Origin: Silene latifolia
Taxonomy: Eukaryota; Streptophyta; Magnoliopsida; Caryophyllales; Caryophyllaceae
Assembly (NCBI RefSeq): GCF_048544455.1
Contig: NC_133537.1
Span: 65,044,134 to 65,108,133 of the forward strand
Direction: 5' to 3'
Length of the DNA stretch: 64,000 bases
Position numbers and translations under genes: made by a program. Shown one piece after another: positions 20,328 to 31,643 of this stretch. Each line of letters starts with the position of its first letter. The stretch's first letter is position 1. The notes beneath the pieces are model-generated. The model saw nothing but the letters and a program-made list of their open reading frames with translations, did no database searches and had not been told where the DNA came from.

Positions 20328-22216
20328 TGAAGAGTCTATTGATCCAAAATACTCAAGAGGGGGGGGGGTGAATTGAGGATTTAAAACTTTTTAAAGCTTT
20401 TTCGATTGTGCGTATGTAATTGATTATTTAAAGTTTATTGGTTAAACTTTAACTAATCAACTAACGATTGTAAGCAAAATAAACAAAACAAACGAAAGAA
20501 GAAGAGACACACGGATTTTTGAAGTGGTTCAGTTTCACAAGTCGAAACCTACGTCCACTATTCTCGATTAATAAATTTAGTACCTTTCTACGGATTACAA
20601 ATTTACTAACCCAACTCGTACAACTAACTCTAGCTGTAACTCAATGAGTACCGTTAAATACTCGAGTGACTAACTTACGCTAATAAGAAAGCACTAATGA
20701 TTCTAACAAAGGTTCACGTTAATGAACAAGTTAAGAATTCAACTAAGCACTATTATCTTATAACGATAAAATAAGAACGAATGCACAAGTTTATAATTCA
20801 CACGACCTTTTTCGAAAATAAACAAAACGGTTTTCTTGCTTTAAAACACGATTTTTGTTTTGTGAAAATATATGAAAGTTATGCTCAAAGGTCTTAACTT
20901 TAATGATGTAAAGTATGGAGTATTTATAGTAAAAGAGGAGCAAGGGTTTCGGTTTACTAAAAACCCTAGATGCCGTGTGGTGTCTTGTAAAGCAAGAAGG
21001 AATTAGGTTAAATCTTTCCTTAATTTTTTTCCAAGACTTGCCTTAATAAATAATATTTTCCTATCTTAACAACTCACCAATATCTTGGAGATTAGGAAAG
21101 ATAATATAAGGAGATAAAAAAATCTCTAACAAATATTATCCTAATACCTTAACCCTTATCCAAGCAAAGACTTATTGTGCAAGAAGGAAAGTACTATTCA
21201 CGTTTACTATTCACGCGGCACTGTTCACGGGTACTATTCACACAGCATTATTCATCCCTAATATTTTTATAAGATAGAAAGGAAAAAATCAAATAATAAA
21301 GAGATAACAAATCTCTAACCAAATATTATTTTAAAGATTTAATCAATCTTTTCCTTCTATCTTTACAAAAATAATATCTTATAAGTTAGGAAAGAATAAA
21401 TCAAAATAATATAAAAGAGATATTAAATCTTTAATCAAATATTATAAAGATTTACCTAAAACCCTAACTTGTGCAAAGAGTAACCATGTATGAGGAATAA
21501 ACGACTCATAAGCCCAATCCTCTTTCACGAAAACCCTAGGTAAGATAAATTAGGTTTAGGGTTTTTAGAGTATGTAGAAACTAGAAACCCTAATTAGCAA
21601 GATGCCTCAACTCATAAGTTGATTCAATCATAATTACTAATTATAAGCTAATAGTAAAATCATACTCAATATAAAAATAAGCTCCCTTGTAAAATAAATA
21701 CTTTTACTAAAACATTCAAAACGGTTTTCCAAAAACAATTTAAAAACTATTTTGTCGTGTGTTTTATAAACTTCACATCTCAATGTTATAGTAGAAGAGC
21801 TATAACATTGAGCTCTTATATAAGTAATGTTATAGCTGTGAGGCTATAACTTTACCAATGTAAGAAGTTCATTCTTACGTTATCATTACGAGATAATCAC
21901 CTACGTTATTCTAATCTTCGTTAGGAGATCTTCGAGTGTAGGCTACTTCATTATTCAAGCTTGATCAATCTTTAGATGAGCTATATCTTCTCATGACGCT
22001 TGAATAATTCTTTCACTATCTTGTAATATCTTGATCCGTGATTGAGGGCTTGATCACAATATGTTCTTGTATACTTCCATCACAATTCTTTAATGCCTGC
22101 GATTAGTAAGTCCAATCTAAAAGACTAAACAAACAATTACGCGCAACGAGTATATAAAATATAAAGCACTCTTGACATCATCAAAACATAAACATATATA
22201 TCTATATGGTTCAACA
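20328..22216 (-). repeat. 3' LTR of the copia element
   Basis: On the minus strand it starts TGTTGAACC and ends GACTCTTCA. A TATAAATA box lies at 20921-20928 (minus strand). Two GTTATAG/CTATAAC dyads are at 21781-21850. A G-run of 10 near 20358 is shorter (7) in the other LTR. Confidence 0.9.
21781..21850. repeat. Two GTTATAG/CTATAAC dyads in copia LTR
   Basis: The first has 11-bp arms CAATGTTATAG/CTATAACATTG (21781-21791 and 21800-21810). The second is GTTATAG at 21829 and CTATAAC at 21844. Both are 15 nt start to start. They are 366-435 nt from the LTR 5' end on the minus strand. The right LTR repeats them at 40712-40781. Confidence 0.9.
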
Positions 22217-23565
22217 AATTCCCCCTTTTTGATGATGGCAAGTCTCCTAAAATTGTGACTAAGTATATAGTTCCCCCTCAATATAATACCGTCATCTTTA
22301 TAGATAAAGATCAACGCAAGATCAAAACAATTATGTACAAAGTATAGCATCTAAGGACCTTATGAGATTAAAGGTCTTGACAAGGAGCAAGCTTAGGCAA
22401 ATACTAAATCATGGTTATTTCTTCCCCCTCTTGACATCATCGAAAAGACGAGAACAGACATAAAACGACTAGAATGATATCAACCGAGGCAAGAAATAGA
22501 TATCGATCAAAGCATATATTATAGCATAAGAACGATTTCAACATAAGCAAGCTCTAAATATAAAGTGTGTAATACAAACCAAGATGAATAGATTTTGTAA
22601 AAGAGAATGAAAATAGTCACTCACCTAACTACGACCTACAGAAGCATGCATGCAATCTAACATGATAGATATCTCTAGCTACCGTACATATACACTCCAA
22701 CCAAACGAGGTCCAAAACACATGCCGAGGACTTACAAAGCAATGTGAGGTGAGGTAATTGGGTAAGAAGGGGCAAAATAATTTGGATATGTAGAGGTAAA
22801 AGCCAAGCTAGCACCGATCACAACCAAAAGTAACCATATTCCACTTTCCAACCCAACATGAAGGATGATACACCATGCCAAGTATGACACACACTCACTC
22901 ATATCAACAAGGACTACTCCTCAAGTAATATGGAAATGAATAAGAATAGGAGTAATAAGAGATTTCTGCTTTTCCATATTTTATAATAACATTTTTCTTT
23001 TTTTTCGTATATTTTTTCAATTCATCTTTTTCTTCTTTCCTTCAAAATTCATCATAACACCAACCAAATTGACCACAACAAAACTTCCAAATATACCAAC
23101 AAGACTAGCTTGACAAGGGTAGGCTATATGGAATGTAGTTGAGTAAATAGGTCAAAACAAGGCAAATTTGGCTAATGTGAGGTTAGTAGGTAAAACGTAA
23201 AGGAAGGGTCGCCTCTCCACATGTGTCACCACCACAAACCCGAGTGTATACAGGTAATAAGAGACAAATTTCATGCTTATGCAATTTGATGTTACATGCC
23301 ATGTAAGGAGTACTACTCACATCCTAAATGAAACCAATCATGAATGTCACTGGTTTATGAAGCTCTAAACCTTAGAATGTATATGTGATGAACAAGAGTT
23401 ATGGTTTGTATACAACACAAAATATAACAGACTAGCAAATGGAATATTCTCATAAGATAATAAAATACTATACATGAATATACTTGCAACGGAAAATACG
23501 AACACAATCATACAATCTCGTCAAATCTAGTCAGTCATACGGGAAATAAAATATTTATGACAAGT
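22217..23565 (-). other. Non-coding tail of copia element with polypurine tract
   Basis: The purine tract is at 22217-22232 (minus strand AAAAAGGGGGAATT) next to the LTR. The 1.35 kb up to the end of pol has no frame above about 75 codons and no env-like signal that I can support. A pyrimidine-rich run on the plus strand lies at about 22970-23045. Confidence 0.7.
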
Positions 23566-26500
23566 TTAGTTGCCACCAATTAAACCAATTTCCAACCATA
23601 AAATCTCAAAACGTTCTCTAGCCAATGCTTTTGTCAAAATGTCTGCCCATTGTTTTTTAGTACTACAAAATTCAAGTTTTATATTCCCCTTCTCAACATG
23701 GTCTCGTATAAAATGGTGTCTTATTTCAATATGTTTGGTACGTGAATGTTGTGCGGGATTTTTAGAAATAATTATCGCACTAGTATTATCACACAAAATA
23801 GGAATACATCCTACGTCAACACCATAATCACGTAATTGTTGCTTAAGCCATAAAAGTTGAGTACATACCGATCTGAAGAATGTATTTGGCTTCAGCAGTT
23901 GAGAGAGCAACCGAATTTTGTTTCTTCGAACCCCACGTGATGATACACGGTCCGACAAATGTGGCGACACCTGACGTGCTTTTTCTGTCTAGAGAACATC
24001 CTGCGTAGTCGGCATCAGAATAACCGACAAGATCAAAATTGCACTCCATTGGATACCATAGGTATAAGTTGGCCGTTCCAATTAAGTAACGTAAAATTCG
24101 TTTTACGGCCGTCATATGCGATTCTTTGGGAGATGATTGATATCTCGCACAAACGCATACGCTAAACATAATATCGGGTCTACTTGCGGTCAAATATAAC
24201 AGTGACCCAATCATCCCACGGTAAGTAGTTTCATCAACTGATTTACCGTTTTCATCCAATGTCAATTTCTTATTCTCGACCATTGGAGTAGGCATAGCAT
24301 GTGAATTTTCCATTCCAAATTTCCGTATCAACTCCTTGATGTATTTTTGTTGATGGATCTTAATGCCTTCATCAGTTTGTTGTATTTGCAGACCTAGGAA
24401 GAATTTTAATTCTCCCATCATACTCATCTCGAATTCGGAAGTCATCAACTCAGAAAAGTATTTGCATAGGCTTCGGTTGGTCGATCCAAAGATGATATCA
24501 TCGACGTATATTTGAACAACCAAAAGGTCCGAACCCTCCGTTTTTAGAAATAGGGTTTTGTCGACGGATCCTCTACTAAATCCACTGTCAAGTAGAAACT
24601 TGGATAATCTGTCGTACCAAGCCCTAGGTGCTTGCTTCAATCCGTATAGGGCTTTATCTAATTTGAAAACGTGATCCTCAAATTTGATATTCTTAAAACC
24701 AGGGGGTTGTTCAACGAAGACTTCCTCTTGTAAATATCCATTCAAGAATGCCGTCCTGACGTCCATCTGGAAGAGATTCATTCCCTTGTGTGCGACGAAT
24801 GCTATCAGAAGTCTAATAGCTTCAAGACGAGCAACAGGTGCGAAAGTCTCGTCATAATCTATTCCTTCTTGTTGATTATACCCTTGGACCACCAATCTTG
24901 CTTTGTTTCGGATAATGACTCCGGCATCATCTAATTTGTTCCTGAAGACCCACCGAGTTCCAATTACTGTACGATCTTTTGGTCTAGGAACTAAATGCCA
25001 AACCTTGTTTCTTTCAAACTGTTGTAGCTCTTCTTGCATAGCTATAATCCAATCAGATTCAGCAAGAGCTTCATTGATGTTCTTTGGTTCGATCATAGAT
25101 AGGAAAGAGTAGAAGGAACAGAAGTTGTTTAAGGAACGTCTTGTCTGAACACCCTTCTTAATATTTCCAAGAATATTATCCATGGGGTGTGAATTCTTGT
25201 ATTTCCACTTCGTTGAAGTGCTTGGTTCTCCATCGTTATTTGAGTTTGTCCCGACTTCATTTGGTTCGGAATTAGAGGAAGTTCCCCCTGAATCCAATTC
25301 GGGTGTTGTGTTTGAGCCGATTATAACCTCGGACTCTACACCTTGATTTGGATTCAATGTTACAGTAACATCATCTATAACATTGGTTTGGGAGTTCTTA
25401 TTTTGAGTCAGTGTTATAGTATCATCAACTATAACTTTGTCTTTATCCTTTTTGTCTTTTGAGGAACGATTAAGTTCATCGTTTATTCCCTCAATCTCAT
25501 TATCCTCTAATTCCAAATCCGGGGGATCGTCTCTTGAAAGACGAAAGTCGGGTTCATCCAAGTCTTCTTCCTCATCCTGTAAAGGCTTATCGAACACGTT
25601 ATCTTCATCAAAGATAACGTGGACACTTTCTTCAATACAAAGAGTTCTCTTATTGAAGACTTTGTAAGCCTTGCTATGATCTGAATATCCTATAAAAATC
25701 GCCTCGTCACTCCTAGGGTCGAATTTACTTAAACGGTTCTTACCGTTATTATGTACAAAGCATTTACTCCCAAAACAGCGAAGATGGGAGATATTAGGTT
25801 TTCGACCTCTAAGAAGTTCGTAGGGGGTTTTCTTGAGGATAGGTCGGATCATAGCACGATTATGGATGTAGCAAGAAGTACTTATGGCTTTAGCCCAAAA
25901 ATTACGAGGTAGACCACTACACAGAAGCATTGTACGTGCCATATCTTCTAAGGTTTTATTCATACGTTTAACGACACCGTTTTGTTGAGGAGTTCTTGGT
26001 GCAGAAAAGTTATGACCTACACCATTAACTCTACAATATTCTATAAAGGTTTGGTTGTCAAATTCGGTGCCATGATCCGTACGAATAGATACAAGATTAG
26101 TCTTATATTTGTTTTGAACACGTTTCATAAGACAATCGAATTCATCAAAAGTCTCGTCTTTTGAATGAAGGAAGATAGGCCATACATACCTTGAGTAGTC
26201 GTCTACAAGAACAAAGACGTACCTGGATCCTCCTCTACTCCTTACCTTTATAGGTCCACATAAATCCATGTGTACCAGTTCCAAGGCTTGATTTGTGCTT
26301 ACTACTCTTTTTGGTTTGAATGATGATCTTACTTGTTTACACCTTGCACACGTGTCACACATCTTTTCTTGGTCGAACTTGATCTTAGGTAATCCCTCAA
26401 CCAAGTCCCACTTCTTGAGCTTGTTCAAGGTTAGTGAACTAATGTGACCAAATCGTTTATGCCATAGACAAGGATCATCAAGTGTAACTTTCATGCACGA

Positions 26501-26887
26501 AAAAGAGTTAGTAGGCACAGCATTTAAATCCACCATATACACGTTCCTTTTTCTGTGGCCTTCAAGAATAACATTGCTAGTTCCTTCAATAATGATGAGA
26601 CAACTATCAGTATGAAAAACTACCTTGTTACCTTTGTCGCATAATTGAGATATGCTTAGCAAGTTGTGTTTTAGGCCATCTACGAGGTAAACGTCACTTA
26701 TTGTGTGAGACTTAGAGATTCCGATTTTGCCAACGCCGATTACTTTTCCCTTTTTGTTGTCCCCGAACGTCACTTTTCCTCCGTTGAAGGGTTTGAGTGA
26801 AAGAAACAGATTCTTATCTCCGGTCATGTGTCTTGAACATCCACTGTCACGATACCATTGATTGTTTTCTTTCACCTCTTCCTGCAT
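23566..26887 (-). pseudogene. copia pol: protease, integrase, RT, RNase H (two lesions)
   Basis: Starts at 26887 in the same frame as gag, two codons after its TAA stop. Order of domains: protease with [13 protein letters not shown] (about residue 11), GAG-pre-integrase zinc finger (HKRFGH...CDTCARCK), integrase core with HMDLCGPI and [10 protein letters not shown] with [11 protein letters not shown], RNase H with GYSDADYAG. The third integrase catalytic residue, normally Glu in NGVVER, is Lys ([11 protein letters not shown] codon at about 25970), so integration by this protein is probably lost. Near 23876 the frame breaks inside RNase H (after TAEAKYI) and continues in another frame to 23566 (TKHIEIRHHFIRDHV). 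RT itself looks complete. The integrase-RT linker contains two DNA dyads described separately. Confidence 0.88.
25359..25435. repeat. Two dyads in the integrase-RT linker of copia pol
   Basis: GTTACAG at 25359 with CTATAAC at 25375, and GTTATAG at 25413 with CTATAAC at 25429, both 16 nt apart. They are translated as [10 protein letters not shown] and [10 protein letters not shown]. Confidence 0.85.
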
Positions 26888-26893
26888 AACGGA

Positions 26894-29281
26894 TTAGATA
26901 CAGTTTTTAGGTACCCAAGCTAGGTTGGGTCCCTTAAGATTAGTTACTCTATACACTAGATCCTTTCGAATCCAGACTTGTCTAATAACCGTTTTTCTGA
27001 CTTTAGGTTTATTTGGCTTGGGAGGAGTTCTAGGGTTAGGGTTTTCTCTAGGTCTAGGAATTTCTCTAGGTCTCTCTTGACTATTTGCCTTGTGAATAGG
27101 TTTACTGGGTTGAGATCTACAAGGGCTTTGTGAAGTGCTAGGCTTCTTAGAGTAGTCAAAGGCCATGTCATAGAACCAACGAAATTTATTGTTTCTTTCT
27201 TTGTTAGGTTCGTTAGTGGGGGTTTCCTTATCCTCGACAACTGTGTCAGCAGTTTTGGCATGTTCGGCATTTTTTCTTATATCATGAGCTTTTTTGACAC
27301 AATTGATTTGGATGTGACCCGTATGACCACAGTAATTGCAAATCAAGTATTCAGAAAGATCAGCATACTTTCTTTTTCTAAAATCAGAATCCGAAGGTGT
27401 TGATTTGCATTTAGAGTGATCTCTACGGCTGTAGCACTCATGTCCTAATCCCATCTTCATATTATTGTCAGATTGTTCGGTTAGGAAGTTTAGGACTTTT
27501 GTGCTACCTTCCCACTTGTCATGGACCTTTCTAGCGTGTAAAAGTAGGTCTTTTAGGGTTTTAGTTTCCTCTTGACATTTCGTGTGATCTACATCATTGT
27601 CCTTTTTAAAGTTTTCACGAAAGTCTTGGAATCGTTTGTTAAGAATGAACACAACATCGGTGTGGTGTTTCTTAACATTGATCATATCGGTCTTAGATTC
27701 TTTCAATTGCTTTGAAAGAGAATCTATCTCTTTCTTTTGATCCAAGATTACTTCTTCATTAGATGTGACCTTAGCTTCCAAGAGTTCTTTGACTTTTCTA
27801 AGTTCTAAAGTTATAGCTTCATTAGCTATAACTTTGGCTTGAAGGTGCTTGATGTTAAGCTTTAGGTCGGAAGTTATAGCTTCATTAGGTATAACTTTGG
27901 ACTCTAATTCCTTCTTTTCAGCCATAGTTGAATCTAATGTTGTAGCTTTCTCAGCTATAACTTTAGATTTCAACTTCTTAGCTTTAGTCTTGAGAGTATG
28001 ATTCTCTTCCGCAATTTCGAGAATCTGTTCCTTTAGATCTTTCAATTCCAAATCCTGTTCGTGACACTTATCAAGAGATTGTTCGAAGAATTCTATTAAA
28101 GCACTTTTAGACAGTTTCTTAACACGTTTTTTGAGTTCAAGATAACTTACCTCTTCATCGTCATCTTCGTCTGATTCTCCAAGAAAGCAATAGTTTGAAT
28201 GAGAGTTGGTGCTTTCATCGTCGCTGTCGTAGATTAGGTCAAGACTAACGCTGCTGAGACAAAGGTTGGCTACTTCGTCATCTTCGGATCCTTCATCATC
28301 TTCTGAGTCAAGATCTCCCCAGCACGAAGCCATCATTACTTGTTTGAATTCTTTCTTTGTCTTCTCGCGTTTCGCCTTGTCCTTGATTTTCTCCCATGTT
28401 GGACAATCCTTGATCATATGGTCGGATTCTCCACACTTAAAGCAACCTTTGTTTGCAAATGATGACTTTGATTCTGTCACTTTCTTATTGAACGACTTGT
28501 TGTTGTTGTTGTAAGATGATTTTGCTTGTTTGTTTCGAAAGATCTTATTTTTGAAACGGCGTGTAAACAAGACAGTTTCATCCTCTAGTTCAGAGTCAAC
28601 TTCTTCGCTCTTTAAGGCCATACTCTTATTTTGGCTTGGTTCAGCGTCATCTTTATTAAGAGTAATTTCATGGGCCATGGGAGCACCGATGAGTTCTTGA
28701 TAGGATAAGTTTTCAAGATCTCGTGATTCCTCCATTGCAGTGACTTTAGCTTGCCACTTCTTAGTCAGGCTCCTAAGAACCTTTCTAGCAATGTCCTCAG
28801 TACTGAATTTTCTTCCTAGGTTTTTCAGTTCATTTATGATGCTTGAAAACCTTGCGGACATACTATCCAAGGACTCATTAGGCTCCATAATGAATAACTC
28901 GTATTTTTGCATTAGCAAATCTATTCGGTGCTTCCTAACAATGGAAGTACCTTCGTAAGCTAATTCAAGCCCATCCCATATCTCCTTGACCGTAGAGCAT
29001 GAAGAAAACCGATCAAACTCTGTAGAAGTCATTCCGTTTTGTAGGAGACTTATTGCTTTGGAGTTCTTTTCGGCCTTCTTGTAGTCGGCCTCGACATAGT
29101 CCTCTTCTTTCTTTTCATATGTAGTGCCTTCCTCGGATGCCACAAGAATTTTGTGCGGTCCGTTTTGGATAATCCTCCAGCACTCCCAATCGTGACCTTT
29201 CACATAGTGAGTCATCATGTTTTTCCATAATCCATAATTCTTCCCATCAAAGACAGGACACTTGAGATATTTGGAATCCAT
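26894..29281 (-). CDS. copia gag, 795 residues
   Basis: Nucleocapsid/capsid precursor of the SIRE-type element, starting MDSKYLKCPVFDGKNYGLW 95 nt after the primer site. Residues about 1-210 resemble the UBN2/DUF4219 gag core. Zinc knuckles of C-x2-C-x4-H-x4-C type are CFKCGESDHMIKDC (about residue 283) and CNYCGHTGHIQINC (about 649). The stretch of about residues 370-560 is a charged coiled coil with internal repeats of the KVIANEAIT kind. The frame ends WVPKNCI then TAA, and pol continues in the same frame directly after it. In related elements gag-pol is usually one frame, so the TAA is either a mutation or a readthrough point. This gag is otherwise intact. Confidence 0.9.
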   Translation of the reverse strand: MDSKYLKCPVFDGKNYGLWKNMMTHYVKGHDWECWRIIQNGPHKILVASEEGTTYEKKEEDYVEADYKKAEKNSKAISLLQNGMTSTEFDRFSSCSTVKEIWDGLELAYEGTSIVRKHRIDLLMQKYELFIMEPNESLDSMSARFSSIINELKNLGRKFSTEDIARKVLRSLTKKWQAKVTAMEESRDLENLSYQELIGAPMAHEITLNKDDAEPSQNKSMALKSEEVDSELEDETVLFTRRFKNKIFRNKQAKSSYNNNNKSFNKKVTESKSSFANKGCFKCGESDHMIKDCPTWEKIKDKAKREKTKKEFKQVMMASCWGDLDSEDDEGSEDDEVANLCLSSVSLDLIYDSDDESTNSHSNYCFLGESDEDDDEEVSYLELKKRVKKLSKSALIEFFEQSLDKCHEQDLELKDLKEQILEIAEENHTLKTKAKKLKSKVIAEKATTLDSTMAEKKELESKVIPNEAITSDLKLNIKHLQAKVIANEAITLELRKVKELLEAKVTSNEEVILDQKKEIDSLSKQLKESKTDMINVKKHHTDVVFILNKRFQDFRENFKKDNDVDHTKCQEETKTLKDLLLHARKVHDKWEGSTKVLNFLTEQSDNNMKMGLGHECYSRRDHSKCKSTPSDSDFRKRKYADLSEYLICNYCGHTGHIQINCVKKAHDIRKNAEHAKTADTVVEDKETPTNEPNKERNNKFRWFYDMAFDYSKKPSTSQSPCRSQPSKPIHKANSQERPREIPRPRENPNPRTPPKPNKPKVRKTVIRQVWIRKDLVYRVTNLKGPNLAWVPKNCI
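27810..27961. repeat. Three dyads in the gag coiled-coil coding region
   Basis: GTTATAG/CTATAAC-type pairs start at 27810/27826, 27873/27889 (second half GTATAAC) and 27939/27955 (first half GTTGTAG). All are 16 nt apart. Confidence 0.9.
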
Positions 29282-29375
29282 TTATCACGTGATAGGCAAC
29301 GGAATATAAAACGATAAGATAAATGAAAAACAAGATAGATCAGCCTCTTTGCGGTTAGGCAATCAAGAGCACGAG

Positions 29376-29387
29376 GCTCTGATACCA
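29376..29387 (-). other. Primer binding site of copia element
   Basis: TGGTATCAGAGC on the minus strand, complementary to the initiator tRNA-Met 3' end, two nt from the LTR. Confidence 0.9.
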
Positions 29388-30960
29388 ATTGAAGAGTCTA
29401 TTGATCCAAAATACTCAAGAGGGGGGGTGAATTGAGGATTTAAAACTTTTTAAAGCTTTTTCGATTGTGCGTATGTAATTGATTATTTAAAGTTTATTGG
29501 TTAAACTTTAACTAATCAACTAACGATTGTAAGCAAAATAAACAAAACAAACGAAAGAAGAAGAGACACACGGATTTTTGAAGTGGTTCAGTTTCACAAG
29601 TCGAAACCTACGTCCACTATTCTCGATTAATAAATTTAGTACCTTTCTACGGATTACAAATTTACTAACCCAACTCGTACAACTAACTCTAGCTGTAACT
29701 CAATGAGTACCGTTAAATACTCGAGTGACTAACTTACGCTAATAAGAAAGCACTAATGATTCTAACAAAGGTTCACGTTAATGAACAAGTTAAGAATTCA
29801 ACTAAGCACTATTATCTTATAACGATAAAATAAGAACGAATGCACAAGTTTATAATTCACACGACCTTTTGATCGAGGCCATTTCGTGTTCACAATTAAG
29901 CATATGTGGTCGTTGGTCAATGGTCGATACAAAACACAATTTATACTTCACAAACAACTCTACAATTAGTAAAGAGGCAAGTAAAGGTCGGATCCCAAGG
30001 GACGGGTATTGAAATGAGAATTCTATTGCAACTAGTAGTGTCTAAGGGTGTCACAAATTGAGTTGGTGTAGAAGGTCACTAAACTAAAATAACAATGAAA
30101 ATAAACAAGCAAGATGAATAAAAAGGGGTGTAAACAATTGATTAAAAGCACTAGGGTGTCATGGGGTCATAGGGGAATCATGGGATATGATCATACAAAC
30201 ATGTTCTCAAGTTATAAGCAAGCAATTATTGTTGTGATGGATTGAGTTGGGTTATATCTTACAATCCTAGGAAAGTTTGGGTCCTGGAGCCGAATCGATT
30301 AGATTGTACAACACCTACAAGTCGACTTAATCTTTCCTACTCAACACATGCATGGTCTAACAAGACTCGAGTTGGGTTATGTCTTACAAGTCTCATTGAA
30401 AAGATAGAAGATGATAGTAAATGCAAGGATTCATAGGCTTAGCATTTCATCAAATATAACATGTGCATGTATTAAGATCAAAACAAGCAAGCAAATAAGA
30501 TATGAAAGCATATTGATTTAAGCATGAATCATTCCCCATGTTGGTTTCCCCTAATCACCCATTAAACCCTAGCTAAGAGACTACTCACTCATTATCATGT
30601 TGATCATGCTAGCAAGGTTGTCAATCATACCAACAATATGAAACATGATGAATAAATGAAAGTAATTAACAATTAATTAAAAAGGGATTAAGAGATTATA
30701 CCTACTAATGATTCCAATAATAAAGCAAGAATAATAGAAGTACTTGAATCCTAGATTGAGAGGTTGTCAATCTCCCAATAATAACCCAAATAATCTTCAA
30801 TTACCCAAAATAAAGGAAGAACAAGAGAGAGATTAAAGAACTAAAACTTGGATTAAAACTTGATTAATACTTGATTACAATATTGAAGAGAGATTTGATT
30901 GATATTAACTACACTAATTATTGATAAGAAGAACATGCTCCTCTAATTAGCCTAATGGGG

Positions 30961-30968
30961 TATTTATA
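30961..30968 (-). promoter_or_regulatory. Candidate TATA box of element 2 LTR
   Basis: TATAAATA on the minus strand, repeated in the other LTR at 39071-39078. Confidence 0.5.
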
Positions 30969-31096
30969 GTGAAAATTAGGGAGGATGCATTAGGGTTAAC
31001 TAAGGGCTAAACTAGTAATTACACTTTTTAAGTTGAGCAAGGAGGACCCGGTATTTTTCGAGAGAAGGGCTTCTCTTTTCGTAGCTTGAAGAATGA

Positions 31097-31277
31097 AATC
31101 CGTCTTTGTGCAGGAACGTGCGGATTAGAGTCGGGACGGCCGGATTTGGCTGTGCAATCCGAGCGGATTCAGGAGAGGGACGCTCGGATTGTTGAGGGGG
31201 AATCCGAGCGGATTCCAAGGAGAGACGCTCGGATTGTCCGGGCCGGACGGACGGATTGTCCGCAATCCGTTCGGATT
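31097..31277. repeat. CGGATT-type dyad pairs in 3' LTR of element 2
   Basis: CGTCTT or CGGATT half-sites start at 31101, 31121, 31141, 31164, 31185, 31209, 31230, 31252 and 31272. Within pairs the distance is 20 or 21 nt. Typical sites are AATCCGAGCGGATT and GACGCTCGGATT. Confidence 0.92.
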
Positions 31278-31624
31278 GTTGGTCAGCGTCAATTCTTCTT
31301 CTTTTCTTCCCTTTTCTTCATAAATTCCTTGGGGATTTCCTTGGGGACGCAAGGATCCTTTCTCAACATTGTTCTTCTACTATGATATGTACAAAGGCCT
31401 TCTAGTCTTGTCTCTTCTTGATGCTTGGTCATTGAATACAATCAATTTAGCCTCATTTTGCCATGAAAATGCAAGATTCTTACTCCTTTCCTACCAAGGG
31501 ATCAAAATCTCAAAGAATATGCAAAACAAAGAACTAAAGATAAGAAATGACCCAAATAGGCACTAAAAAGCATGGAAACAATGGTAATTCGGGGGCTAAA
31601 TATGCGCCAATTATGGTCACATCA

Positions 31625-31643
31625 AATATCCCCAAACCGAACC
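31625..31643 (-). other. Polypurine tract of element 2
   Basis: Minus strand GGTTCGGTTTGGGGATATT directly before the LTR, preceded by a hairpin CTTTACTCG/CGAGCAAAG with one mismatch and a GGA loop. The arrangement matches element 1. Confidence 0.7.

Larger units (their letters stand above)
29870..31624 (-). repeat. 3' LTR of Athila-like element 2
   Basis: Plus-strand ends TGATCGAGGCC and GGTCACATCA. A TATAAATA box is at 30961-30968 on the minus strand. The CGGATT-type modules are at 31101-31277, about 350-525 nt from the LTR 5' end and about 130 nt or more upstream of the TATA box. Confidence 0.9.
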
